Source: Taibaiella sp041660405 (GTDB taxonomy: Bacteria > Bacteroidota > Bacteroidia > Chitinophagales > Chitinophagaceae). Taken from it: a DNA stretch of 64,000 nucleotides. The first letter of the stretch is position 1, and each line of letters opens with the position of its first letter. Of this stretch, positions 43,332 through 51,346 are shown piece after piece. A program made the translations under genes and the position numbers. The notes under the pieces were generated by a model. That model saw only the letters and a list, made by a program, of their open reading frames with translations. It was not told the origin of the DNA and did not search any database. The stretch covers positions 142,233 to 206,232 of the forward strand of contig JBAZWL010000006.1 of the NCBI GenBank assembly GCA_041660405.1, given 5' to 3'.

Positions 43332-44480
43332 TTGTCGTTGCAACCCGTTTATACTATCAGTCATTCTATATTAAGTCCGCTGGGCAATACTTCGGAGCAG
43401 TGCTTCCACACCGTAATGAGTGGAAGCACTGCAATTCAAAAGTATGAAGACAGCAGCATAACATCGCAACCTTTCTATGCTGGCAGACTATCGCCTGAAC
43501 AGATGCAAATGTTGCAATCCAGGTATGGTGGTGGCCAAGAGATGTATAATCCTTTTGAGCAAATGTGCATTTACGCTGTACAGGAAGCTTTAAGCAAAAC
43601 AGAAGTAAATCCTGAAAACGATGATTGTATTTTTATACTCTCTACTACGAAAGGAAATATTGAATGGCTTGGCCAGCAAAGCGAAGAGCGTATCAGTTTG
43701 TTTCATTCCGCTAAGTTGATCGCTGCTTTTTTTAACATGAAGCGGACACCTATTGTGGTTTCAAATGCTTGTATATCCGGTTCGCTTGCATTGATTACTG
43801 CAGCGAGAACGATAGCGTCGGGAAAGTGCAGATATGCCGTAGTAGTGGGTTGTGACCGGTTCAGCAGTTTTGTGTTCAGTGGCTTTCAGTCCTTCCATGC
43901 GTTGGCCGATGGCTTATGTAAACCTTTTGATAAAGACCGTACCGGTATTAACCTTGGTGAAGCTGCGGCATGCATGATCTTATCTGCAGATGCAGCAGCG
44001 GGAGTCGAAGAACCATTATCCATTCTTGTCGGTGGCGGTATTAGTAATGATGCTAATCATTTGTCCGGCCCTTCCCGTACCGGTGCAGAACTTTCCAGTG
44101 CTATTGATCAGGCTGTTAAGCAGGCTGGTATTACTGCAGAAAGCATCGGTATGATTTCTGCACATGGTACTGCGACCGTATTTAATGACGAAATGGAAGC
44201 CAAGGCATTGAACCTTTCCCGGGTATCAACAGTGCCATTGCACAGTCTTAAAAGTTATGTTGGCCATACCTTAGGCGCTGCAGGTATTATCGAATCTATT
44301 ATTGCTTGTATGGCTATGCAGCAAGGTGTTTTACCCGCATCATTAGGTTATGAACATTCAGGTGTATCAGAGCCGGTAAATGTATTGAAGCAACCTTTGC
44401 AACAAGCTTGCAATTATGTATTGAAAACGGCTTCTGGTTTTGGCGGTTGCAATGCTGCGTTGGTTTGGAAGAGGACTTAA
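43332..44480 (+). CDS. Beta-ketoacyl synthase (FabF/FabB-like)
   Basis: The 382-residue condensing enzyme has an intact Cys-His-His triad: Cys147 in VVSNACISGSLAL, His in ISAHGTATVFND, and Lys/His in LKSYVGHTLGAAG. It extends acyl chains on ACP. It is shorter than FabF (about 410) and is in the group seen in aryl-polyene/flexirubin loci, though it stands behind a terminator. The frame has no upstream ATG after the stop at 43311-43313; a TTG at 43332 or 43338 is the likely start. Confidence 0.85.
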   Translation: MSLQPVYTISHSILSPLGNTSEQCFHTVMSGSTAIQKYEDSSITSQPFYAGRLSPEQMQMLQSRYGGGQEMYNPFEQMCIYAVQEALSKTEVNPENDDCIFILSTTKGNIEWLGQQSEERISLFHSAKLIAAFFNMKRTPIVVSNACISGSLALITAARTIASGKCRYAVVVGCDRFSSFVFSGFQSFHALADGLCKPFDKDRTGINLGEAAACMILSADAAAGVEEPLSILVGGGISNDANHLSGPSRTGAELSSAIDQAVKQAGITAESIGMISAHGTATVFNDEMEAKALNLSRVSTVPLHSLKSYVGHTLGAAGIIESIIACMAMQQGVLPASLGYEHSGVSEPVNVLKQPLQQACNYVLKTASGFGGCNAALVWKRT

Positions 44481-44505
44481 AATTTTACACTATCAACGTT
44501 AAACC

Positions 44506-45213
44506 ATGGAAAAATTATTAGTTTTTGAAACCTATTTCGATAAGGAGCAGGCTCTCCGGACGGCTGCTACATTGGAGAATAATGGAATCTTTGTAGCTGT
44601 CGAGGAGAACCTATCCCCGTTAGATAGTAATTTTATAGGTCAGCAATTTAATAATCCATACTCTGTCAAAATTCCCGGTAGCCAGTTTGAGAAAGCCGGA
44701 GATATTTTATTGCAGCATACAGTCATTAATCTTGATGAAGTTGAACCGGATTATATTTTAATGACTTTTAGTGATGAAGAGCTAGAAGATGTTTTAAAGA
44801 ATAAGAAAGAGTGGGGCGTTTATAATTATAAACTCGCTGAAAAATTATTAGAACAAAGAGGTATAGCTATAGTCCCTGAAGTTATTGCTGAAGCACAAAT
44901 ACAAAACCAATACAAGGAGGCTCAACCTAAAAAGTATGACACCTATTGGATCGTAATAGGCTATCTTATGGCATTGCTCAGTCTTGGTGCTGTTTTTACA
45001 GGTTTTTATAGCTACGTTGTATTTGCGTTCCCTTCCCTTTTTGCATTAGTAATTGGCTTTATGCTTTTCTCTTCGAAAAAAACGTTAACTAATGGCAGCC
45101 GGATTTATATTTATGACAAAGTATCAAGGTTAAATGGTTTGATGATATTTCTAATAACTGTAGTTATTTCTATTATTCGCATTTTTGGTCTTATAAAGTA
45201 TAATGGTGATTAG
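44506..45213 (+). CDS. DUF2007-type protein with membrane domain
   Basis: The N-terminal 75 residues (LVFETYFDKEQALRTAATLENNGIFV ... YSVKIPGSQFEKAGDIL) match the DUF2007 putative signal-transducing domain; sequences are given in parts. A charged linker follows, then three membrane segments near the C-terminus (about 145-235). Function is unknown. It precedes the sirtuin gene by only 3 bases, so the two are probably one unit. Confidence 0.68.
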   Translation: MEKLLVFETYFDKEQALRTAATLENNGIFVAVEENLSPLDSNFIGQQFNNPYSVKIPGSQFEKAGDILLQHTVINLDEVEPDYILMTFSDEELEDVLKNKKEWGVYNYKLAEKLLEQRGIAIVPEVIAEAQIQNQYKEAQPKKYDTYWIVIGYLMALLSLGAVFTGFYSYVVFAFPSLFALVIGFMLFSSKKTLTNGSRIYIYDKVSRLNGLMIFLITVVISIIRIFGLIKYNGD

Positions 45214-45216
45214 GAA

Positions 45217-45900
45217 ATGAATAAACAAAAAATAGTAGTACTCACCGGCGCCGGAATCAGTGCTGAAAGCGGGTTACGTACGTTCAGGGATAGTGATGGC
45301 CTCTGGGAAAATTATAGAGTAGAAGATGTAGCGACTCCACGCGCCTGGAAAAAAGATATGGATCTTGTATTGCGTTTTTACAATGAACGAAGAAAGGATA
45401 TATTGGTTGCGAACCCTAACGCTGCTCATCTTGGTCTGGCTGCTTTAGAACAGAAATATGATGTAAGCATTGTTACCCAAAATATTGATGACCTTCATGA
45501 ACGAGCGGGAAGTAGTCATGTGTTGCATTTGCATGGCGAGATATTAACCATGCGAAGCGAAAAAGATCCCACTATTATTTATGAAATAAGAGAAGATATA
45601 AAGCGTGGTGACCAAGCTCCGGATGGTGGGCAGTTGCGGCCTGCAATTGTATGGTTTGAAGAAGAAGTACCTATGATTGAAGAGGCTATTCCTATCATGC
45701 AATCAGCAGATATATTTATCCTGGTTGGTTCTTCACTTGTGGTTTATCCTGCTGCAGGATTGTTGCAATTTGTAAATTCCCATGTACCCAAATATATTAT
45801 AGACAAATCTGTACCGGATATACGCTACAAAAATATTATTGCTATTGAAAAGCCCGCCACAGAAGGTATTAAGGATCTATTGCAATTACTGATGCCCTAA
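45217..45900 (+). CDS. cobB: NAD-dependent protein deacylase (sirtuin)
   Basis: The 227-residue Sir2-family enzyme removes acyl groups from protein lysines using NAD. Motifs: GAGISAESGLRTFRD, TQNIDDLHERAG and the catalytic His in LHLHGEI, and the C-terminal FILVGSSLVVYPAAG. The four zinc-binding Cys between HGEI and VWFEEEVP are absent; that segment has no Cys at all. Such zinc-less forms are common in Bacteroidota, so activity is still likely. Confidence 0.92.
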   Translation: MNKQKIVVLTGAGISAESGLRTFRDSDGLWENYRVEDVATPRAWKKDMDLVLRFYNERRKDILVANPNAAHLGLAALEQKYDVSIVTQNIDDLHERAGSSHVLHLHGEILTMRSEKDPTIIYEIREDIKRGDQAPDGGQLRPAIVWFEEEVPMIEEAIPIMQSADIFILVGSSLVVYPAAGLLQFVNSHVPKYIIDKSVPDIRYKNIIAIEKPATEGIKDLLQLLMP

Positions 45901-45911
45901 CAGTCATTTAT

Positions 45912-45939
45912 TTGTCTGGCTTTATTTTTTTTATATTTG
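45912..45939 (+). promoter_or_regulatory. Promoter of the potassium-channel gene
   Basis: TTG (45912-45914), a 17-base spacer and TATATTTG (45932-45939) precede the ATG at 46020 by about 80 bases. Confidence 0.6.
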
Positions 45940-46019
45940 CTTTGTGCGTCAGAAGGAAAAATTAATTATGATAAACACATGGTTTATCTTTTTCCTAATT
46001 AAAATAATAAACAACAGCA

Positions 46020-47006
46020 ATGAGTAGTCATACCAATAGAAGGCATCATCCTAAAGAAGTAGTCAACTCCGGCTTTAGTGGAAATAGCAGTAGTGAAGGG
46101 CAACGTATTCTTAATCGTGATGGCAGCGCAAACCTGCGTAAAACAGGGATCCCGTTTTATAAACGGATCAGCATTTATCATACCTTGCTAAAAATGTCCA
46201 GAATTAAGTTTCTGTTCATGGTATTTTTGTTCTATACCGCTGCCAACTTGGTTTTTGCCAGTATTTATTTGCTGATCGGATTGGATAAATTGTCTGGTGC
46301 CGAAGTGACCGGCAACTTCTTTTCTGATTTTTCCCAGGCTTTTTTCTTCAGTTCGCAAACCATGACCACAGTAGGATACGGTCATGTAGCGCCTCACGGC
46401 CTTATTGCCAATAGCGTAGCATCTATTGAATCTTTTCTGGGTATTATGACTTTTGCTATAGTAACCGGTATGTTTTATGCCAGGTTCTCAAGGCCTAAGG
46501 CATTTATACAGTTCAGCGATAACTTTGTAGTGGCACCTTACAAAGATGGTAAAGCGGTAATGTTCCGGTTGGCAACCTATAAAAACAATGAGTTGACAAG
46601 CGTAGAGGCACAGGTAACACTCGCATTGCATGTAAATGAAGAAGATGGCAATAAAATAACTCGTTTTTTTCCACTGGCACTCGAAATCAGTAAAATTAAT
46701 TCATTGGCAATAAGCTGGACTTGTGTACACCATATGAATGAAGAGAGTCCGCTGTACAATATGAAAGAACAGGATTTTCTGGATGGCTCAGCGGAAATGT
46801 TGGTTACAATTAAAGGATTCGATGATCACTTTTCAAATACGGTACAGCAAAGAACTTCTTATTCTTACCGTGAAATGGTTTATGGAGCAAAATTTGTGCC
46901 TATGTATGAACGTGATCCTTCAGGAGATTTTACGGAAGTAAGACTGAATAAAGTAAATGATTTTGTGTCTCACGTATTTGTTGATGAAGTAAATGAGACC
47001 GCTTAG
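46020..47006 (+). CDS. Inward-rectifier potassium channel (KirBac-like)
   Basis: The 328-residue protein has two membrane helices (about 60-87 and 125-155) around a pore loop with the potassium selectivity filter TVGYG at residues 117-121. The C-terminal part (about 160-328) is the immunoglobulin-like Kir cytoplasmic domain. As a tetramer it conducts potassium, usually gated by lipids or by ligands at the cytoplasmic domain. It ends in a 4-base overlap with the opposing rnhB stop. Confidence 0.93.
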   Translation: MSSHTNRRHHPKEVVNSGFSGNSSSEGQRILNRDGSANLRKTGIPFYKRISIYHTLLKMSRIKFLFMVFLFYTAANLVFASIYLLIGLDKLSGAEVTGNFFSDFSQAFFFSSQTMTTVGYGHVAPHGLIANSVASIESFLGIMTFAIVTGMFYARFSRPKAFIQFSDNFVVAPYKDGKAVMFRLATYKNNELTSVEAQVTLALHVNEEDGNKITRFFPLALEISKINSLAISWTCVHHMNEESPLYNMKEQDFLDGSAEMLVTIKGFDDHFSNTVQQRTSYSYREMVYGAKFVPMYERDPSGDFTEVRLNKVNDFVSHVFVDEVNETA

Positions 47007-47614
47007 TCTTCAAGCATAAATTCATCTTCATGCTTACCAGGCCTTATCTGGAAGGTGATGCGATGGTATGGAGAATGTCCTAATTCTTTTACTTTTTTCT
47101 TGTGAAATGGAGTGGGGTAGCCTTTGTTTTCTTTCCAATTATAATGCTCATGCTCTTCATGCAGTTTGGCCATATATTCATCCCTATGTGTTTTGGCAAG
47201 AATACTGGCAGCAGCTATGGAAGCATATTTTCCATCCCCTTTGATGACGCATTCATGAGGAATACCAAAGTATGGTGTAAACCTGTTCCCATCTATTAAA
47301 AGCAATTCAGGAACGATCATCAGTTGATCAACTGCCAGGTGCATCGCTTTAAACGAAGCTTTCAGGATATTAATGCGGTCAATCTCATGATTGTCTACAA
47401 ATGCTACAGCCCAGGATAAGGCCTTTGCTTCGATTATGGGGCGTAGCTCTTCCCGTTGTGCTTCCTTTAATTGCTTGCTGTCGTTCAGTAATGGATGGAA
47501 GAAATCTTTAGGCAATATTACTGCTGCAGCCGTTACCGGACCTGCCAGGCAACCTCTTCCGGCCTCATCACATCCGGCTTCTATAATATTTTTTTGAAAG
47601 TAAGGCAGCAGCAT
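47003..47614 (-). CDS. rnhB: Ribonuclease HII
   Basis: This 203-residue enzyme (from the ATG at 47612-47614) removes RNA from RNA-DNA hybrids, including single ribonucleotides in DNA. Motifs: IEAGCDEAGRGCLAGPV with the first acids, LLNDSKQLKEAQR, the Asp in LLIDGN and the last Asp/Glu in ILAKTHRDEYM. A longer frame from 47683 would add 23 residues without family support. It ends the unit msrB-DUF4421-rnhB. Confidence 0.95.
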   Translation of the reverse strand: MLLPYFQKNIIEAGCDEAGRGCLAGPVTAAAVILPKDFFHPLLNDSKQLKEAQREELRPIIEAKALSWAVAFVDNHEIDRINILKASFKAMHLAVDQLMIVPELLLIDGNRFTPYFGIPHECVIKGDGKYASIAAASILAKTHRDEYMAKLHEEHEHYNWKENKGYPTPFHKKKVKELGHSPYHRITFQIRPGKHEDEFMLED

Positions 47615-47654
47615 TGTGCTGCAAATGTAAAGAAACGAAGAGCGTATTTCTTGT

Positions 47655-48734
47655 TTAATTGCCAATTTCTTTTGGTACGTCAAGCGCTTTATCTACTGGT
47701 TTCATCGCTTTTCTGGCTTTCCGGTTTAAGGTAAATCTTTTGGCAACGGTAAGGCGATAATTACCAGTACGGATGCTGTAGTTCCCTTCATTATAAGACC
47801 CGCTGGCACTTACTGTTCCGGTTACAGCAGATATTGTGTATACCCATCTGCGGCTATTATATCCCAGTGCTATACGGTACATGTAGTTGGGCGAAATGCT
47901 TACCTTATTTTTATCACCGTTGTATGTATTTTCTTTTACAAAATCAATGGGAATATTAATGGTTAATGAACCTGTTGCAAACCAATTTCTTTTATAAACA
48001 AAGGTATAGGCGTAACCTCCGCCGGGGCCTATATTCAGGAACCTTATCCGCTTTACGGAGCCTTGTGGAAATTGGTTTGCTATTTCAGGAGGTATTATCA
48101 AAGAATCGCTATTGATTACGCCATAAAATACATCTCCTCCCAAAAGAAAAGTGCCTGCCGATTTTGTTTGCCATTCGTTTTGAAGAAGGCTGGCGCGGTA
48201 AGAAAATTTTCTATTGTTAAATACATAATAGGCAGAGCCACCAATCATTTTTACACCCACATCAGGTTTAATATAGTACTCTGGAAAACCAACGATATAA
48301 TCTTTAGGGGATATGTAATAGCCTTTATAAAACTGTCCGAAGAAGTCAATTACGAATTTGCGTCCGTATAAATGTGCCTGCAGATCTATGTATTTTGTCT
48401 TTCCGCGTTTGTCATTATCTGCATTTAAAAATGGAAGACCGTATGCAAGATTAAAGGAAAAAGATTGGTAAGTGGCACCAACGCCAAGATTCAATGTAGT
48501 ATTGGGCCTATAACTAAAGCTGGATTCAGTACTGGAACCCGGAACCCGGATGCTAGTGTACTTTTGAGAAAGAAAAATCCTTCCGGTTATTTCTTTATCA
48601 TATGGCTTTACATAGCTCGTATCCGTATCCGATTCCGGATTGGTTTTCCTGGGTTTCATTTGCTGCGAATAACCTTGTGGTGAAAAGCACACGCATGCCC
48701 AAGCTAAACTGCATAACAATACTACACCTCTCAA
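47655..48734 (-). CDS. DUF4421 outer-membrane beta-barrel protein
   Basis: The 359-residue protein has a signal peptide (about 1-23) and then alternating beta strands rich in aromatic residues (SFSFNLAYGLPFL, GFPEYYIKPDVGV, RWVYTISAVTGTVSASG), ending in a Lys-rich tail. The pattern fits DUF4421, a Bacteroidota barrel family. The pore or function is unknown. It lies between msrB and rnhB with 40-base spacers. Confidence 0.7.
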   Translation of the reverse strand: MRGVVLLCSLAWACVCFSPQGYSQQMKPRKTNPESDTDTSYVKPYDKEITGRIFLSQKYTSIRVPGSSTESSFSYRPNTTLNLGVGATYQSFSFNLAYGLPFLNADNDKRGKTKYIDLQAHLYGRKFVIDFFGQFYKGYYISPKDYIVGFPEYYIKPDVGVKMIGGSAYYVFNNRKFSYRASLLQNEWQTKSAGTFLLGGDVFYGVINSDSLIIPPEIANQFPQGSVKRIRFLNIGPGGGYAYTFVYKRNWFATGSLTINIPIDFVKENTYNGDKNKVSISPNYMYRIALGYNSRRWVYTISAVTGTVSASGSYNEGNYSIRTGNYRLTVAKRFTLNRKARKAMKPVDKALDVPKEIGN

Positions 48735-48774
48735 ATCTGATAAAGTTTATACATGGAAGAACAATAAATAAAAA

Positions 48775-49299
48775 TTACTTTGGCTTCTCGTCAGGATCAA
48801 AATCCAGCGAAACCGAATTCATACAAAACCTTTTGTATGTTGGCGGTGGACCATCATCAAATATATGTCCCAGGTGAGATGCACAGCGTCCGCAAATTAC
48901 TTCAGTCCTGTTCATACCATGGGAATTATCGACTTTATATTCCACACTATTGGGTCTGTCTGCTTCAAAAAAACTAGGCCAGCCACAACTGCTTGCGAAC
49001 TTTGCATCAGAACGAAAAAGCTTATTGCCACATACAGCACAATAATAGGTGCCTTTTGCATCGCTATCCCAAAGGTTCCCTGTGAAAGCACGTTCCGTGG
49101 CTTGTTCTCTTGCTACTGCATATAAGTTTGCAGGGAGAATTTTTTTCCATTCACTATCAGGAACATTTAAATGTGTTGTATCTGTTCTGGAATAGTAAGG
49201 GTTATTGGTTTTATTGGTCTCGTTCATACTTTGTTTTTGGGCATTACCTTTACAAGCGGATAATGATAAAATAATCAATAGAAACAACGTTATTCTCAT
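48775..49299 (-). CDS. msrB: Peptide-methionine (R)-S-oxide reductase, lipoprotein
   Basis: The 174-residue protein has a lipoprotein signal (LLIILSLSACKGN, Cys16), so it acts in the periplasm, attached to a membrane. The MsrB zinc site is CAVCGNKLF with EVICGRCASHLGH, and the catalytic Cys is in RFCMNSVSLDF. It reduces the R form of methionine sulfoxide in envelope proteins. MsrA is not in the window. Confidence 0.95.
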   Translation of the reverse strand: MRITLFLLIILSLSACKGNAQKQSMNETNKTNNPYYSRTDTTHLNVPDSEWKKILPANLYAVAREQATERAFTGNLWDSDAKGTYYCAVCGNKLFRSDAKFASSCGWPSFFEADRPNSVEYKVDNSHGMNRTEVICGRCASHLGHIFDDGPPPTYKRFCMNSVSLDFDPDEKPK

Positions 49300-49313
49300 C
49301 TTAAATTTTACAT

Positions 49314-49344
49314 TTGCATAAATAATAATCGTTACTTACATTTG
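49314..49344 (+). promoter_or_regulatory. Promoter of the outer-membrane protein gene
   Basis: TTG (49314-49316), a 20-base spacer and TACATTTG (49337-49344) fit the consensus exactly. The start codon is at 49351, only 7 bases after the element, so the mRNA may have little or no 5' leader. Confidence 0.75.
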
Positions 49345-49350
49345 GCAATT

Positions 49351-50079
49351 ATGAACAAGATATATTTATCCCTCGTCTTAACACTCCTTACAACAACAAC
49401 TTTTGCTCAAATAAAGTTCGCACCAGAAGTAGGAATTAATATGGGTATGCAGACTATCAGAACGACATCTTCATCTTTTTCATCATTTACCGAATCCAGT
49501 AAACTTTCGCCGGGCTTTACTGCCGGCCTTAATCTGGATATAAAAATACTTAGAAATTTGTATGTGAATACAGGAACTTTTTATGTATTTGATAATATTA
49601 AATACGCACAAAATAAAGATTTTACAAAATATGGTCTTGGAAACCCTTCATCGGTAACACATAATCGCCTGCATTACATCAAAATTCCTTTGTACATCAT
49701 GTATAAATCTGGTTTTGAAGGTATGGGTCGGTTTACTGCTGGTGTGGGCATGTATGCAGCCTATGCTGTTGGTGGCAATAGTGTTCAATCTATACCCGAT
49801 ACCGTATATGATATGGAAAATGAAAAAGTTTCCCTGACGTACCTGAATTCCAATAGAGAAATGCAATTTGGTGATGATCCTTTGAAAGATGATTTAAGAC
49901 GCTGGGATTATGGTGTAAATGCCTGTTTGGGCTATGAGTCTAATGTCGGATTGTATTTCCGTGGTACTGTTAATTACGGACTTGTAAATCTGGACCCAGC
50001 TAATATTAGTGATAGAAGGGTCAGAAATTGGGGCTTTGGACTATCTATCGGATATCTGATCGGGAAAGACACCTGGTAA
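49351..50079 (+). CDS. Outer-membrane beta-barrel protein (PorT/OmpX-like)
   Basis: The 242-residue protein has a signal peptide (MNKIYLSLVLTLLTTTTFAQ) and beta strands with alternating hydrophobic residues: IKFAPEVGINMGMQTI, LSPGFTAGLNLDI, VGLYFRGTVNYGLVNL. It ends FGLSIGYLIG-x-x-x-W, a barrel-type C-terminus. It matches the PorT-like outer-membrane barrel family of Bacteroidota. Function unknown. ATG 49351 is preferred over a TTG at 49342. Confidence 0.75.
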   Translation: MNKIYLSLVLTLLTTTTFAQIKFAPEVGINMGMQTIRTTSSSFSSFTESSKLSPGFTAGLNLDIKILRNLYVNTGTFYVFDNIKYAQNKDFTKYGLGNPSSVTHNRLHYIKIPLYIMYKSGFEGMGRFTAGVGMYAAYAVGGNSVQSIPDTVYDMENEKVSLTYLNSNREMQFGDDPLKDDLRRWDYGVNACLGYESNVGLYFRGTVNYGLVNLDPANISDRRVRNWGFGLSIGYLIGKDTW

Positions 50080-50107
50080 TCATTTTAAACCCATAAAAAA
50101 TTTACGG

Positions 50108-50140
50108 AAGGTTGCCAGCTTTTTAAAAGCTGGCAACCTT
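50108..50140 (+). terminator. Terminator after the outer-membrane protein gene
   Basis: A 16-base-pair perfect stem (AAGGTTGCCAGCTTTT with AAAAGCTGGCAACCTT) is followed by TTTT. Confidence 0.9.
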
Positions 50141-50211
50141 TTTACTTTGCTTAATTAGGTTAAGCAAGCTTTTCTTTCGGTAAAAATAGGTGTTGGTTGC
50201 CCATCAGAGCT

Positions 50212-50219
50212 TACCTTTG
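50212..50219 (+). promoter_or_regulatory. -7 element of the heme A synthase gene
   Basis: TACCTTTG followed by CGC, 21 bases before the ATG at 50240, fits TAnnTTTG. TTGs at 50193 and 50197 are closer than usual. Confidence 0.6.
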
Positions 50220-50239
50220 CGCAAAATTAAAATCCTGTG

Positions 50240-51346
50240 ATGGCTACATCCGACCTTACTATTCAAGATCCGGCAATTACAAGGCGCAAAAATAAAATTG
50301 TTGCTTATTGGCTTATCGCCGGCGTGGTAATGATCATTATCCAGACTTTGCTAGGTGGCGTGACCCGCCTCACAGGATCGGGTTTATCCATTACAGAATG
50401 GAATGTGGTAACCGGAACATTGCCTCCGCTTAATCATGAAGCCTGGGTAAAAGAATTTACGAAATACCAGGAATCTCCACAATATAAATACCTCAACAGC
50501 GATTTTTCCTTAAGCGATTTTAAGTCCATTTTTTTCTGGGAATGGTTTCATCGCTTATGGGCAAGGTTAATTGGTTTTGTATTTGCCATACCATTTATTT
50601 GGTTTCTCGCTAAAAAATATTTTAATAAGGAGATGGTAATGCCCCTTGTTGTGCTATTTATACTAGGCGCATTACAAGGAGCTGTAGGCTGGATTATGGT
50701 AGCAAGCGGCCTTACCGGCGATGCTATTTATGTACGACCTACAAGGCTGGCCATACATTTTGTATTGGCTATGATATTGGCTTGTTATGTATTATGGTTT
50801 GCCTTACAATTGCTCATTCCTGCTGAAGAAAAAGTGATGCATCCTACGTTGAAAAAACTCTATATTTTCTCCTTCATTATTTTAATGTTGCAATTGATTT
50901 ATGGAGCCTTGATGGCGGGAAACAAAGCCGCAACTGCTGCTGCAACCTGGCCTTCTATCAATGGAGATCTTATACCTGCCGGTATGGGACACTCTGCATC
51001 CGGTCATCCCTTGCTGGAAAATAAAATAACGATTCACTTTATACATCGTGGTATTGCTTACCTGCTTAGTATATTGATTATAGTAGCGGCAGTTATGTCT
51101 TACAGGATGAAAGCTGTTTCAACCTCCTTTAAAAAATACAGGTGGCAGCCCGTGACACTTATCATTTTGCAAGTGATTTTAGGTGTGTGTACCGTATTAA
51201 CGAGTACGCATATTATTCCTAATAAATGGGGCATATTTGAGTCATTGGCCGAGTTGCATCAATTGGTTGCCATGTTTTTGATGATGGCCATTGTGCTGCA
51301 ATTGTACCTTATAAAAAGTAATGGCACAAGCAAAAGGTTGAATTAA
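50240..51346 (+). CDS. ctaA: Heme A synthase
   Basis: This 368-residue membrane protein (COX15/CtaA family) has eight predicted helices and oxidises heme O to heme A for cytochrome c oxidase. Motifs: LLGGVTRLTGSGLSITEWNV, WEWFHRLWARLIGF (heme His), RLAIHFVLAMI, HFIHRGIAYL and LAELHQLVAM. GTG 50237 is an alternative start one codon earlier. ctaB and cox genes are not in the window. It ends in a 4-base overlap with the opposing gene. Confidence 0.95.
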   Translation: MATSDLTIQDPAITRRKNKIVAYWLIAGVVMIIIQTLLGGVTRLTGSGLSITEWNVVTGTLPPLNHEAWVKEFTKYQESPQYKYLNSDFSLSDFKSIFFWEWFHRLWARLIGFVFAIPFIWFLAKKYFNKEMVMPLVVLFILGALQGAVGWIMVASGLTGDAIYVRPTRLAIHFVLAMILACYVLWFALQLLIPAEEKVMHPTLKKLYIFSFIILMLQLIYGALMAGNKAATAAATWPSINGDLIPAGMGHSASGHPLLENKITIHFIHRGIAYLLSILIIVAAVMSYRMKAVSTSFKKYRWQPVTLIILQVILGVCTVLTSTHIIPNKWGIFESLAELHQLVAMFLMMAIVLQLYLIKSNGTSKRLN

